DNA from: Brockia lithotrophica
Lineage (GTDB): Bacteria; Bacillota; Bacilli; Thermicanales; DSM-22653
Direction of reading: 5' to 3'
NCBI GenBank assembly: GCA_003050565.1
Contig: PEBW01000002.1
Coordinates: forward strand, 248,001-312,000
Length of the DNA stretch: 64,000 nucleotides
Shown here: in pieces, positions 26,542-35,616 of the stretch
Layout of the letters: each line of letters begins with the position of its first letter
How positions within the stretch are numbered: position 1 is the first letter of the stretch
Notes under the pieces: generated by a model
Told to the model about the DNA's origin: nothing
The model's database searches: none
Seen by the model: the letters and a program-made list of their open reading frames with translations, nothing else
Translations under genes and position numbers: made by a program

Positions 26542-27351
26542 TCACCCCTCCTGTACGGGTTCGCCGCCGACTTCTTGGTAACGCTTCCAAGCCTCGAGGA
26601 GCCGGTCCACCTGCGCGCGGACGCTCCCCTCGTACACCCCGCGGGCGACCTCGAGTCGGAAATCCCCGCGGGCCAAACGGGGATCGATGCGGAGCTCGAA
26701 GCGGGAGCGGGAGACGGCGTCTGAGGAAGCCTCTTCTTCGGCGAGGAGCCGTCGCAGCACGGGGAAGTCCTCCGGGGCGGCGAAGAGGACCGCGTGCCCC
26801 CCTTCGAGACGCTCGCGAAGCTGCGACCGCACGTAGCGAACGAGGCGTTCCTCATCCCGAAGTGCCTCCCGCACGACCGTTTCCGCGAGGAGGAACACCG
26901 CCTCCTCCGCCTCGCGAAGGAGCGCTTTGCGCATTGCGTCGCGTTCGGCGAGAAGCGCCTCTTGGGCTTCCTCCAGCGCCGCGAGGCGTTCGGCGAGCGC
27001 CGCCTCCGCCTCCCGGCGCGCTGCGGCGTTTCCTTCTGCGTAGCCGGCGGCGTACCCTTCCCGGCGGGCTTCGTCCCGTAGGCGGCGCGCCTCTTCCTCC
27101 CAAGCGCGCCGCCTCTCCGCTTCCTCGCGGGCCAAAGCCTCCCGCGCCTCGCGAAGGAGTCGCTCTCGCTCGAGAAGCGCCCGTTTCCGGAGGAGCGACT
27201 CGAGGCGCGCACCGCCGACTGCTTCAGGAGAGGGCGGTTCCCGATCCGCGGGGGCTTCGCGGAGGACGGCCGGCAGGGCGAGGCGCAGGGGGGCCGCCCG
27301 TTCGACTCCAGGACCCTTGAAGAGACCCGTCGCCTCACTCAATGAGATCAT
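26542..27351 (-). CDS. fliH: Flagellar export ATPase regulator FliH
   Basis: FliH binds FliI as a dimer and anchors it to the C ring. The 269-residue protein has a long charged helix rich in Ala, Glu and Arg (about 50-150, with GYAAGYAEGNAAARREAEAA, a typical GxxxG-like stretch) and a C-terminal V-ATPase E-subunit-like domain (residues 165-250, ELRIDPRLARGDFRLEVARG). It overlaps fliG by 17 bases. Confidence 0.92.
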   Translation of the reverse strand: MISLSEATGLFKGPGVERAAPLRLALPAVLREAPADREPPSPEAVGGARLESLLRKRALLERERLLREAREALAREEAERRRAWEEEARRLRDEARREGYAAGYAEGNAAARREAEAALAERLAALEEAQEALLAERDAMRKALLREAEEAVFLLAETVVREALRDEERLVRYVRSQLRERLEGGHAVLFAAPEDFPVLRRLLAEEEASSDAVSRSRFELRIDPRLARGDFRLEVARGVYEGSVRAQVDRLLEAWKRYQEVGGEPVQEG

Positions 27352-28348
27352 CCTCCCCTCCGCGCCGCACGTAAATCTCGCCCAGTTCCTCGAGCCGGCG
27401 GATCACCCCGACGATGCGCCCCTGCGCTTCTTCTACGTCGCGGAGGCGTACGGGGCCCATGTACTCCATCTCCTCCCGGATGCTCTCCGCCATGCGCTGC
27501 GACATGTTGCGAAAGAGAAGCTGGCGCACCTCTTCGCTCGCGCCTTTGAGGGCGAGGACGAGGTCTTCCTGCGGCACTTCGCGGATCACCTTTTGGATGG
27601 AGCGGTTGTCCAGGAGCACGATGTCCTCGAACACGAACATTCGCTTCTTGATTTCCTCTGCGAGTTCGGGGTCCGTCGTCTCCAGCTGTTCGAGGATCGC
27701 GCGCTCCGTGGAGCGGTCCACGAGGTTCAAGATTTGCACGACCGCGTCCACGCCGCCCACCTGCGTGATGTCCGCGATCCCCGTCGAGGCGAGCTTCTGC
27801 TCGAGAATCCGCTCCACCTCGTAAATCGCCTCCGGGCTCGCTCCGCGCATCGTCGCCATGCGGAAGGCGATATCTCCTTGGCGTTCGGGCGGAAGCGAGG
27901 CGAGGATTTCCGCCGCCTGCTTAGGTTCCAAGTACGAAAGGACGAGGGCGATCGTCTGGGGATGCTCTTCTTGGAGGTAGTGGAGGAGTTGCATGGAATC
28001 CGTCTGCTTGAGGAAGTCGAAGGGGCGCACCTGGAGCATGGAGGTGAGGCGCTTCAAGATGTCCACGGCCTTGTCGCGACCGAGCGCCTTTTCGAGCACT
28101 TCGCGGGCGTAGGAAATCCCGCCTTCCGCGATGTAGGTCTGCGCGAGGACGAGCTCGTGGAACTCCTTGATGATCTGGTTGCGGAGTTCGGAAGGGACGT
28201 GCCGCGTGGCGGCGATCTCGAGGGTGAGCTCCTCGATTTCTTCGTCTGTGAGGTGCCGAAGGACCTTGGCCGAGACCTCCGGACCAAGACCTATGAGGAG
28301 CACCGCCGCCTTTTCCTTGCCCGTGAGCTCCTTGGTCGATCGGGGCAT
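27335..28348 (-). CDS. fliG: Flagellar motor switch protein FliG
   Basis: FliG is the rotor protein that meets the stator. The protein has about 337 residues and all three domains: N-terminal (LTGKEKAAVLLIGLGPEVSA), middle with the EHPQ motif (LQEEHPQTIALVLSYLEPKQ), and C-terminal with the charged torque helix (LVDRSTERAILEQLETTDPE, MFVFEDIVLLDNRSIQKVIR). The ATG at 28348 is taken as the start; a GTG at 28357 is possible. Both have purine-rich but closely spaced ribosome sites. Confidence 0.96.
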   Translation of the reverse strand: MPRSTKELTGKEKAAVLLIGLGPEVSAKVLRHLTDEEIEELTLEIAATRHVPSELRNQIIKEFHELVLAQTYIAEGGISYAREVLEKALGRDKAVDILKRLTSMLQVRPFDFLKQTDSMQLLHYLQEEHPQTIALVLSYLEPKQAAEILASLPPERQGDIAFRMATMRGASPEAIYEVERILEQKLASTGIADITQVGGVDAVVQILNLVDRSTERAILEQLETTDPELAEEIKKRMFVFEDIVLLDNRSIQKVIREVPQEDLVLALKGASEEVRQLLFRNMSQRMAESIREEMEYMGPVRLRDVEEAQGRIVGVIRRLEELGEIYVRRGGEDDLIE

Positions 28349-28372
28349 GCCTCCCACCCCCTGAACGCCGCT

Positions 28373-29947
28373 TCAGGCTTCTTCCTTGAGCCAGGCGCGC
28401 AAGATCTGGGCGAACTCCTTGGGTCGCTCCTCGGCCAAGCGGGCGAGCTGTCGAAGCATCCGCTCCTCGTCGGAAACCTCGAGGACGAGCGGCTCTTCGG
28501 ATCCCGCGGGTTCTTTCGGGGTGACCTCCGCCACGGGGGCCGGCGGCACCGAAATCCCCATCCGCCGGCGGCGGAGGAAGAGGAAACCCCCGCCGAGGAG
28601 GAGAAGGAGCCCTACACCGAAGGCCCACACCCACGCACCGCCCGGCCAACCTCCGGGGGCGGTGCCGGGCGCCTGCTCCGGACGCGACGCCTGAGCGTAA
28701 AGGAGTACCGTAGCCTGTGCGCTACCTCCCGGGGCGTCCACGAGGGCCCCTGCCACTTGTCCCACCGCCGCCTGGATGTCTTCCTTGAGTTTCTGCGCTT
28801 CCGGCGCGGCGGGGTCGGGGAGGCCGACGGCGACGTTTACCGCCACGCTGCGAACGCGGAAAGGTTGTGCTTCCCGGACCTGGTGAATGCGCGTCACTTC
28901 GTAATTCACGCGTTCGCTGCGCTTTGACCCTTCGCCGCCTCCGCCGCCCTCCGCCTGCGCCTGGTACGTAGGAGGTTCGTTGGCGCCGACCCCGGGCACA
29001 CCCGCCGCAGGCGGTGCCGCTCCCCTCCACGTCTCCTCTTGCGTCTCCCGGCTCAGAACCACCCCGGTATCGCCCGAACCCTGGGGTTCGACGCGTTGCT
29101 CCTCGCGTTGCTCCTTGGAAAAATCGAGCGCCAAGGTCACCTGAACGGTGGCCTCTCCCCGGCCGGCGAGCATGGGCGCGAGGAGGCGTTCGATGCTCTG
29201 CTGGGTCTCCTGCTCGAGGCGGCGACGCACGGCGAGCATCTGGTCCACACCTCCCACCCCGTCGCCGGGATCGAGGAGACGGCCGCTTTGGTCGGTGAGG
29301 GCGATGTTCTCCACGGGGAGGTTGGGAACGCTGTGGGCGATGAGGTGGTAGATGGCGCGCACCTGTTCCGGGGTGAGGACCACCCCGGGTTCGAGGGTGA
29401 GGACGACGGACGCCGAAGCGCTTTGGGGAACGTCGCTTACCCAGATGCTCGGCTCCGGTTCCACGAGAAGCACCTGTGCGTCGCGGATACCTTGAATCCC
29501 CCGGACGAGGAGGTTGCGCAGGGCGTTCTGCCGCGCTTCCCGCGTGAGGGCGTTGAACTCGCGCTCGGAATACCCAAAGGGAGAGCCCTTGAGGAGGTCT
29601 TCGAGGGAGATCGTCCCCTGATGGGGGATCCCCTCCTTGGCGAGGGCGACCTTGACTTCCGTCGCCCGGTCGCGCTCGACGTCGATCCCGCGACCGTCGG
29701 GGGTGATGCGGTAGCGCACCCCGAGTTCCTTGAGGCGGGCGGCGATTTCCCCGGTTTCCCGCTCCGATAGGTTTCGATAGGCGGGGACGTAGTCCACGTG
29801 GTTCCCGACGTAGAGGACGTACAGAAGGAGGAGGAGGAAAAAGATAAGGCCGAAGATCCCGACGATCCGCGCTCCTCGGGAAAGGGATCGGTACCACGAC
29901 ACCAACCGCGACGCGATTTGCCGGATGCTTTGTCCGAATTCTCCCAT
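28373..29947 (-). CDS. fliF: Flagellar MS-ring protein FliF
   Basis: FliF builds the membrane MS ring that houses the export gate. The 524 residues have two membrane spans (about 29-48 and 432-455), ring-building motifs between them (LFFLLLLLYVLYVGN at the first span; VALAKEGIPHQGTISLEDLL, EGYSEREF-type region), a Gly/Ala-rich insert around 290-330, and a C-terminal FliG-binding tail (ERPKEFAQILRAWLKEE). Confidence 0.96.
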   Translation of the reverse strand: MGEFGQSIRQIASRLVSWYRSLSRGARIVGIFGLIFFLLLLLYVLYVGNHVDYVPAYRNLSERETGEIAARLKELGVRYRITPDGRGIDVERDRATEVKVALAKEGIPHQGTISLEDLLKGSPFGYSEREFNALTREARQNALRNLLVRGIQGIRDAQVLLVEPEPSIWVSDVPQSASASVVLTLEPGVVLTPEQVRAIYHLIAHSVPNLPVENIALTDQSGRLLDPGDGVGGVDQMLAVRRRLEQETQQSIERLLAPMLAGRGEATVQVTLALDFSKEQREEQRVEPQGSGDTGVVLSRETQEETWRGAAPPAAGVPGVGANEPPTYQAQAEGGGGGEGSKRSERVNYEVTRIHQVREAQPFRVRSVAVNVAVGLPDPAAPEAQKLKEDIQAAVGQVAGALVDAPGGSAQATVLLYAQASRPEQAPGTAPGGWPGGAWVWAFGVGLLLLLGGGFLFLRRRRMGISVPPAPVAEVTPKEPAGSEEPLVLEVSDEERMLRQLARLAEERPKEFAQILRAWLKEEA

Positions 29948-29962
29948 CCCCGAAACCCCCGC

Positions 29963-30283
29963 CTAGAGCGGCATGCGCATGAGGTCGTGGTACGCCTCGA
30001 TCACGCGGTTGCGCACCTCCGCCGCCGCAAGTACGAGGAAAGTGAGCTCCTGGCTCTTGAGGACGACTTCCTCTACGGGAACAGGTTCGCCGGCGGCCAT
30101 GCGTTGGGAGAGCGCGGCGACCTCGCGCTCACTCCTCTCGACTTCGCGCAGGGCGTCGCGAAGGGTCTCGGCAAAGTCGCGGCCGACGCCCGGCGCCCCG
30201 CCGGATACCGACGGCCTCCCCCCTCCGTCGGACGGGCGCAGGGGACCGGAAGCGCTTCCTAGAAAAGGGATGAGCTTGTCCAT
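29963..30283 (-). CDS. fliE: Flagellar hook-basal body protein FliE
   Basis: FliE is the rod-MS ring adaptor. The conserved C-terminal half is clear (DFAETLRDALREVERSEREV; ELTFLVLAAAEVRNRVIEAY, ending HDLMRMPL). The ATG at 30283 gives 106 residues, the B. subtilis length, but has no clear ribosome site. A GTG at 30337 that overlaps the flgC stop would add 18 residues. Translation is probably coupled to flgC either way. Confidence 0.9.
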   Translation of the reverse strand: MDKLIPFLGSASGPLRPSDGGGRPSVSGGAPGVGRDFAETLRDALREVERSEREVAALSQRMAAGEPVPVEEVVLKSQELTFLVLAAAEVRNRVIEAYHDLMRMPL

Positions 30284-30329
30284 CGAGTGCCCGAGGCGCA
30301 GGGGCCCCGGGGCGCCACCTCCTTCGGGC

Positions 30330-30764
30330 CTAGGCACGGCCGAGGTCGAGAAGTCGCTGAACCAACGATTTGGACGCGTCGAGGACGTTTGCGTTGAGCT
30401 CGTAGTACCTTTGCGCTGCCAGGAGATCGGCCATTTCCTTGGGTGCGTCGACGTTGGGGTAGCGCACGTACCCGTCCGCGCCCGCGTCGGGGTGCTCGGG
30501 ATCGTAGACCAGCTTGGGCGGGGCGGGATCCTCTACGACCGCCCGTACGTGCACCCCCCGAAGAGAAGACGTAGCATCTGCCAATGCGTCGGCAAAGCTC
30601 CCTCCTTCGAGCGCTTCGAAGACGGCGAGCTTTCGCCGGTACGGTCCTTCCCGTCCGTCTACCCGCGTCGAATCGGCGTTGGCCAGGTTTTCCGCGATGA
30701 GGTCAAGGCGGAATCGCCCCGCCGTAATCGCAGACCCGCTGATGCGAAACGAGGAGAGAAACAC
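30330..30764 (-). CDS. flgC: Flagellar basal-body rod protein FlgC
   Basis: FlgC is a proximal rod protein. The 144 residues carry the rod N-terminal motif (FRISGSAITAGRFRLDLIAE, NLANADSTR), the typical GYVRYPNVDAPKEMADLLAA, and the C-terminal helix RYYELNANVLDASKSLVQRL. Of two nearby GTG codons, the one at 30764 lies the right distance from AGGAGG; the other at 30773 lies inside that site. Confidence 0.95.
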   Translation of the reverse strand: MFLSSFRISGSAITAGRFRLDLIAENLANADSTRVDGREGPYRRKLAVFEALEGGSFADALADATSSLRGVHVRAVVEDPAPPKLVYDPEHPDAGADGYVRYPNVDAPKEMADLLAAQRYYELNANVLDASKSLVQRLLDLGRA

Positions 30765-30842
30765 CGCGTTCACCTCCTGCGCCCTTCGGCTAAAGCGCTT
30801 CGAACGCGCACGGTCGTCCGCTCCTTACGGATTCTCCGCAGG

Positions 30843-31244
30843 CTACAACCCGCGCAAGGCGTCGCGGTAGCGGGCGTACGTCTGCCCGAGAAGACCGAGG
30901 AGGGTATAGGCGCGGAGCTGTTCGTCCATGAGGCGGACGAGCTCCGCATCTACGTCCACGTTGTTTCCGTTTAGCCGCGCGGCCGTGGTCTCGTCGCGGA
31001 CAATGCGCACCGGGAGAGAATCCCCGGCCTCCTCTCCGGAAAAGCGAAGGTGCCGCGGGTCCGTGCGCCGGGCCTCCAAGGGACGCGCATCCTCCGCCCC
31101 GCGGCCCACCTCCGCCAACACGGCGGAAAACCGCTTAAACCCCGGGGTATCCGCATTTGCCAGGTTGTGCGCCGCGACGTCGCGCACGGCAAACGAAACG
31201 CGAACCGCGCGCTGTAGGGCGTCGGACACGGGACTAACGCCCAT
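30843..31244 (-). CDS. flgB: Flagellar basal-body rod protein FlgB
   Basis: FlgB is the first rod subunit and the first gene of the fla/che operon. The 133 residues include the rod motif AAHNLANADTPGFKRFSAVL and NNVDVDAELVRLMDEQLRAY near the C-terminus. The ATG lies behind GGGGGGTGAAGG. A leader of about 180 bases with several hairpins precedes it. Confidence 0.94.
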   Translation of the reverse strand: MGVSPVSDALQRAVRVSFAVRDVAAHNLANADTPGFKRFSAVLAEVGRGAEDARPLEARRTDPRHLRFSGEEAGDSLPVRIVRDETTAARLNGNNVDVDAELVRLMDEQLRAYTLLGLLGQTYARYRDALRGL

Positions 31245-31420
31245 CCTTCACCCCCCTTTTGTCCGGATATTCACCCCGGACCGCTCCTATGTTCATTTTT
31301 TCGACACAAAGAAACTGAATCCTCTACGCCTAAGGGTATGGAAACTCCTTCCGGCCCGCAATAGACCAAAAGGCTCAAATCTCCGGAGATTCGCCTGCGC
31401 CTGCGGCCCAAAGGCCTATG
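31245..31420 (-). promoter_or_regulatory. Structured flgB leader region
   Basis: This stretch between codY and flgB contains no gene. On the minus strand it holds three foldable elements: ATAGGCC pairing with GGTCTAT around an inner hairpin (AATCT-CCGG-AGATT), and a hairpin GTCCGG/CCGGAC directly upstream of the AAAAGGGGGG ribosome site. The last could limit access to the flgB start. No known riboswitch class is recognised. The pairings are seen; a regulatory role is inferred. Confidence 0.4.
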
Positions 31421-31435
31421 CTCAGAAATACTAGC

Positions 31436-31460
31436 TTATCGGACGAAGGAAAATTTTCCT
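31436..31460 (-). promoter_or_regulatory. Possible sigma-D -10 box and AT-rich palindrome upstream of flgB
   Basis: On the minus strand TCCGATAA (31436-31443) matches the sigma-D/FliA -10 consensus GCCGATAT/A at six of eight positions. No good TAAA -35 box lies 15 bases upstream. The perfect palindrome AGGAAAATTTTCCT (31447-31460) fills the expected spacer. B. subtilis fla/che has a sigma-D promoter in addition to sigma-A, so the position makes sense, but the match is incomplete. No good sigma-A promoter was found here. Confidence 0.35.
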
Positions 31461-31463
31461 AAG

Positions 31464-31503
31464 AAAAAACGCGGGGCCCGCGCCTTGCGAACGTGGACCC
31501 CGC
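31464..31503 (-). terminator. Intrinsic terminator after codY
   Basis: GCGGGGTCC (31495-31503, minus strand) pairs with GGGCCCCGC (31471-31479) with one G-U pair. A run of six T follows. It lies 36 bases after the codY stop and separates the topA-to-codY unit from the fla/che operon. Confidence 0.85.
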
Positions 31504-31538
31504 TTTCGCCCGCCTTCGTGCTCCCGAGATCCGGGGCG

Positions 31539-32315
31539 TCAGCTCCGAACCTTGGCGAGCTCCTCCAAGAGCTTGTCGTTTAAGATCTTGATGTATGTCC
31601 CCTTCATCCCCAGAGAGCGAGACTCGATCACACCGGCGCTTTCCAGCTTGCGCAGGGCGTTCACGATTACGGAGCGGGTAATTCCCACGCGGTCGGCGAT
31701 CTTGCTCGCCACGAGGAGCCCCTCCGTGCCCCCGAGTTCTTCAAAGATGTGTTCCACGGCTTCGAGCTCGCTGTACGAGAGGGAACCGATGGCCATCTGC
31801 ACGATGGCGCGGTTGCGCGCATCCTGTTCCAGAAGCTCGGCGCGCTCGCGCAGGATTTCCGTGCCGACGACGGTCGCCCCGTATTCGGCGAGCACGAGGT
31901 CGTCCTCCGTGAATTCCCTGTGGAGACGGGCGAGAACGAGCGTACCCAGACGGTCGCCGCCGCCCACGATCGGCACAACGGTCGTGAGCCCGTCCTTGAA
32001 CTCGTCCTTCATCTCCACGGGAAAGGCCGTGAGCACGTCCTCGATGGGGATGTTCGTCCGCGTCTCCGTGACTTTGAGGAGCTCTTCGTTGTACCACTCG
32101 GGGAAGCGGCGCGCGGAGAGAATTTCCTTCATCCGCTCGTTTTCGATTTCGTGGTGCAAGGAGTACCCGAGCACCTTCCCCTTGCGGCTCAAGATGTACA
32201 CGTTGGCCTCGATCGTATCCCGGAGGACCTCCGCCATCTCGTGAAAGTTCACGTGCGAACCTGCAGACGCCTGAAGGAGTCGGTTGATCTTTCGTACCTT
32301 TTGCAGCAAGCTCAT
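31539..32315 (-). CDS. codY: GTP- and branched-chain amino acid-sensing repressor CodY
   Basis: CodY represses stationary-phase genes when GTP and branched-chain amino acids are high; in B. subtilis it also represses fla/che. The 258 residues have the N-terminal GAF ligand domain ([35 protein letters not shown]) and the C-terminal winged helix, with HTH at about 203-222 ([20 protein letters not shown]) and the wing [10 protein letters not shown]. It is the last gene of the xerC-hslV-hslU-codY group, as in B. subtilis. Confidence 0.97.
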   Translation of the reverse strand: MSLLQKVRKINRLLQASAGSHVNFHEMAEVLRDTIEANVYILSRKGKVLGYSLHHEIENERMKEILSARRFPEWYNEELLKVTETRTNIPIEDVLTAFPVEMKDEFKDGLTTVVPIVGGGDRLGTLVLARLHREFTEDDLVLAEYGATVVGTEILRERAELLEQDARNRAIVQMAIGSLSYSELEAVEHIFEELGGTEGLLVASKIADRVGITRSVIVNALRKLESAGVIESRSLGMKGTYIKILNDKLLEELAKVRS

Positions 32316-32428
32316 AGGTTGAACCCCCTTTGTTATGCTCGCGAGTTTTGCCCAATCGTCGGGATTCCGCCGCCGCCCGATTGCATCGGCAACATCGGCG
32401 TTCGCCTACAGGGTTTTCCCGCCGCGAA

Positions 32429-33820
32429 CTACAAAATGTAGCGGCTCAAATCCCTCCGCTCGACGAGTGGGCCGAGCTTTTCCCGTACGTAGGCTTCCGT
32501 GATCGGAACGGTCTGTCCCCGAAGTTCGGGGGCTTCAAACGAAACGTCCTCGAGGAGCTTTTCGAGGAGGGTGTAGAGACGCCGCGCCCCGATGTCTTCA
32601 GTATGGGCGTTCACTTCCGCCGCCAAACGGGCAATTGCGCGAATTGCATCAGTTGTGAAGTTCAAGGTGACCTCCTCGGTGGCCAAAAGGGCGGTGTACT
32701 GCTTGACGAGGGCGTTCTCGGGCTCCGTGAGGATCCGCACGAAGTCTTCTTCCGTGAGGGGCTCGAGCTCGACGCGCACGGGGAATCGGCCCTGAAGTTC
32801 GGGAATGAGGTCGCTCGGCTTTGCGGTGTGGAAGGCGCCTGCGGCGATGAACAAGATGAAGTCCGTCTTCACGGGACCGTACTTGGTCATCACCGTAGAT
32901 CCCTCCACGATCGGGAGGAGGTCCCGCTGCACGCCCTCGCGGGAAACGTCCGGGCCTACGCTGCCTTCCCGACCCGCAATCTTGTCGATCTCGTCGAGGA
33001 AGATAATCCCGTGCTCTTCTGCCAAGCGGAGCGCCTCGTCCCGTACTTCGTCCATATCGATGAGCTTTTGTGCTTCTTCTTGGATGAGGATGGGGCGCGC
33101 CTCGCGGACGGTGAGTTTGCGCCGCTTTGTGCGGCGGGGAAACATGCTGCGAAGCATCTCCTGCATGTTCACGCCGATCTGCTCGAGCCCCTGGCCTTGA
33201 AACCAGTCAAACAAGAAGGCGTTCCCTTCCTCCTCCACCTCCACTTCCACGAGGGCGTCCTCCATCCGGCCGGCACGCAGCGCTTCGCGCACGTTGCGCC
33301 GCGCCTCTTCGCTTACGCCGTCTTGCGCCCGTTCGCGCGGTGCCTCACCGCCGCCGAAGAGCACTTCCAGGGGGTTGCGGAATTCTCGCGGCCCTCTGCC
33401 GCCGCCCGTGAGGAGCTCCACGAGACGTTCCTCGGCGAGGAGTTCCGCGCGACGGCGAACGGCTTCCACCTTGCGCGCCCGCACCATGTGCACCGCCGTG
33501 TCCACGAGGTCCCGAACCATGGACTCTACGTCGCGGCCGACGTAACCCACTTCCGTGAACTTCGTCGCCTCCACCTTCACAAAGGGAGCGCCCACAATGC
33601 GCGCGAGGCGCCGGGCGATCTCCGTCTTCCCCACACCCGTCGGGCCGATCATGAGGATGTTCTTGGGGGCGATTTCCTCGCGAAGTTCCGGCGGCAAGAG
33701 GCTCCGGCGGTAGCGATTGCGCAAGGCTACGGCGACGGCGCGCTTCGCCGCCCGCTGGCCGACGATGTACTTGTCGAGCTCCTCCACGATGCGTCGTGGG
33801 GTGAGTTCGCGTTCGCTCAC
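32429..33820 (-). CDS. hslU: ATP-dependent protease ATPase subunit HslU (ClpY)
   Basis: HslU is the AAA+ unfoldase that feeds HslV. The 463-residue protein (B. subtilis ClpY has 467) shows Walker [10 protein letters not shown] (59-67), the pore loop GYVGRDVE, an intermediate domain (about 110-230), Walker [14 protein letters not shown], and the C-terminal tail ending DLSRYIL, which docks into HslV. The open frame runs further upstream, but the GTG at 33820 follows GGGAGGAG and gives the family start [20 protein letters not shown]. Confidence 0.97.
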   Translation of the reverse strand: MSERELTPRRIVEELDKYIVGQRAAKRAVAVALRNRYRRSLLPPELREEIAPKNILMIGPTGVGKTEIARRLARIVGAPFVKVEATKFTEVGYVGRDVESMVRDLVDTAVHMVRARKVEAVRRRAELLAEERLVELLTGGGRGPREFRNPLEVLFGGGEAPRERAQDGVSEEARRNVREALRAGRMEDALVEVEVEEEGNAFLFDWFQGQGLEQIGVNMQEMLRSMFPRRTKRRKLTVREARPILIQEEAQKLIDMDEVRDEALRLAEEHGIIFLDEIDKIAGREGSVGPDVSREGVQRDLLPIVEGSTVMTKYGPVKTDFILFIAAGAFHTAKPSDLIPELQGRFPVRVELEPLTEEDFVRILTEPENALVKQYTALLATEEVTLNFTTDAIRAIARLAAEVNAHTEDIGARRLYTLLEKLLEDVSFEAPELRGQTVPITEAYVREKLGPLVERRDLSRYIL

Positions 33821-33935
33821 AGGAACCGACTCCTCCCGCTTCGACGTGTTTCGAAACTTAGACGCTCCGGCCCCCCCGCAGGCGGTCGAGGGGCCGCACC
33901 GCCATCCGCTCGGGGCGAAAACCGGTCGGCAACCC

Positions 33936-34475
33936 CTAGCCGAGCTCCTCGACGACGATGCGGTCGTTCGTGTACACGCAGATCTCGGAGGCGATCTCGA
34001 GGGATTTCCGGGCGATATCCGCCGCGGTGAGGTCGGGGGCGTTGCGCGCGAGAGCCCGTGCGGCGGCGAGGGCGTAAGGCCCTCCGGAACCGACGGCGAG
34101 AATTCCGTCGTCGGGTTCGAGCAGTTCTCCGCTTCCCGACAGGAGAAACATCGCCTCGCGGTCCACGACGACGAGGAGCGCTTCCAGACGCCGGAGGTAG
34201 CGATCCGTTCGCCATTCCTTGGAAAGCTCGACGGCGGCGCGGGCGAGGTTGCCGTGGTGAGCTTCGAGCTTTCCCTCAAAGCGCTCGAAGAGGGCAATCG
34301 CGTCTGCCACGGCGCCGGCAAAGCCGGCGAGGACCCTACCCCCGTACAGCCGACGTACCTTGCGCGCCCCGTGTTTGAGAACCGTCGCCTGGCCAAAGGT
34401 CACCTGTCCGTCGCCGGCCATGGCCGCCCGCCCGTCCTTGCGCACGGCGACGATCGTCGTTCCGTGGATGCGCAC
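33936..34475 (-). CDS. hslV: ATP-dependent protease peptidase subunit HslV (ClpQ)
   Basis: HslV is the proteasome-like peptidase ring. The 179 residues contain [20 protein letters not shown] and the C-terminal [11 protein letters not shown]. The start is GTG at 34475 behind AGGAGG, giving MRIHG before Thr6. Thr6 aligns with the N-terminal nucleophile of Escherichia coli HslV, so either a five-residue propeptide is removed or, as suggested for B. subtilis ClpQ, the N-terminus is used differently. It lies 11 bases after xerC and 115 bases before hslU. Confidence 0.96.
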   Translation of the reverse strand: MRIHGTTIVAVRKDGRAAMAGDGQVTFGQATVLKHGARKVRRLYGGRVLAGFAGAVADAIALFERFEGKLEAHHGNLARAAVELSKEWRTDRYLRRLEALLVVVDREAMFLLSGSGELLEPDDGILAVGSGGPYALAAARALARNAPDLTAADIARKSLEIASEICVYTNDRIVVEELG

Positions 34476-34486
34476 CCCACCACCTC

Positions 34487-35458
34487 CTACGCGCGCGGAT
34501 GCGTCCGCCTGTACGTTTCCCGCAGTCGTGCCTGGGATACGTGGGTGTAGATTTGCGTAGTTCCGATGCTCGCATGGCCGAGGAGCTCCTGCACCGTGCG
34601 GAGATCCGCCCCCCCGTCGAGAAGGTGCGTGGCAAAGCTGTGGCGTAAGGTGTGGGGTGTAACCGGTTCCGCACCCAGCGCCTGGAGCGCCGCCCGTCCT
34701 ACGATGCGCCGCGCGTCGCGATCTCCCAACGGCCGACCCCGAACGCTCAAGAAGACGTAGCCCGGGTCTTCTCGATCGCCCAGGAGCCGGGGACGTCCCG
34801 CGGCGAGGTAGGAGCCGAGCGCTTCTACGGCATACCTTCCCAGAGGAACCAAGCGCTCTTTCCCGCCTTTGCCGAGAACGCGCGCCTTCCCCTCCACGAG
34901 GTCCAAATCCCCGAGGCGCAGACCTACGACTTCCCCCACGCGGGCCCCCGACGAATAAAGCGTTTCCAGCAGCGCGCGGTCCCGCAACCCCACGGGCGAC
35001 CGCGGATCGGGGGCTTCGAGCACCCGGAACACTTCCGAAGGGGCGAGCACCTTGGGGAGGCGTTTCCCCGGCTTGGGGGGCTTGATCCCGAGGAAGGGGT
35101 TGTTCTCGACGACGCCCTGGTCTACGAGGTAGGCGAAGAAAGCCCGCAAGGAGACGAGGCGACGCGCCACCGTCGTCCGGCTGCGCCCGCGCTCGAGCAT
35201 CTGCCGGACGTAACGCCGGGCCAACGTCCGCTCTCCCCGGGATCCCGCGGGGAGTTCGGCAGACTCCCGGAAGGGCGCACCACCTTCCCCGCGGGAGGGA
35301 GCCGTTTCTTTCCCCGAATCGCCCGCCGCCTCGCGGAGGAAGGCGAGAAAATCGGCCACGTCCGCCCCGTAGGCGCGCACCGTGCGCGGGGCGAGCCCGC
35401 GCTCGTAGCGGAGGGCGTGCAGAAAACGCGTACGCCAGAGCTCGAGATCTCGCCTCAC
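34487..35458 (-). CDS. xerC: Tyrosine recombinase XerC (CodV)
   Basis: XerC with XerD resolves chromosome dimers at dif during division. The 323-residue protein has an N-terminal SAM-like domain and the catalytic domain with Arg173, Lys197/Lys200, His269, Arg272, His295 and the nucleophile Tyr304 ([29 protein letters not shown]). A Ser/Gly/Glu-rich insert of about 25 residues (48-75) in the N-terminal domain makes it longer than B. subtilis CodV (304). Position before hslV marks it as housekeeping, not a phage integrase. The start is GTG. Confidence 0.95.
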   Translation of the reverse strand: MRRDLELWRTRFLHALRYERGLAPRTVRAYGADVADFLAFLREAAGDSGKETAPSRGEGGAPFRESAELPAGSRGERTLARRYVRQMLERGRSRTTVARRLVSLRAFFAYLVDQGVVENNPFLGIKPPKPGKRLPKVLAPSEVFRVLEAPDPRSPVGLRDRALLETLYSSGARVGEVVGLRLGDLDLVEGKARVLGKGGKERLVPLGRYAVEALGSYLAAGRPRLLGDREDPGYVFLSVRGRPLGDRDARRIVGRAALQALGAEPVTPHTLRHSFATHLLDGGADLRTVQELLGHASIGTTQIYTHVSQARLRETYRRTHPRA

Positions 35459-35616
35459 GTGTCCCGCCTCCGCGGATAAATCGTATCACAGTTTCGAATC
35501 CAACGCAAGATCCGAGGAAGAGCTCCCGTCTCCGCGATCTCCGGTTGTTTCGCGCTTTTCACACCCCGGCGTTTCGAGTTTCGGCGTTTCCGAGCCCCTT
35601 TAGGCGCTTCCGCGGT

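Noticed and set aside
31245-31440. c-di-GMP riboswitch in the flgB leader
   Set aside because: I looked for the conserved GEMM-I and GEMM-II sequence elements and did not find them; only general hairpins are present.
31447-31460. CodY box upstream of flgB
   Set aside because: The palindrome contains GAAAATT, but the full 15-base CodY consensus AATTTTCWGAAAATT has at least five mismatches in the best alignment, so I do not call a CodY site.
34487-35458. Phage or transposon integrase
   Set aside because: The tyrosine recombinase lies in the conserved topA-xerC-hslV-hslU-codY context and has no attachment repeats or phage genes nearby; it is the housekeeping XerC.
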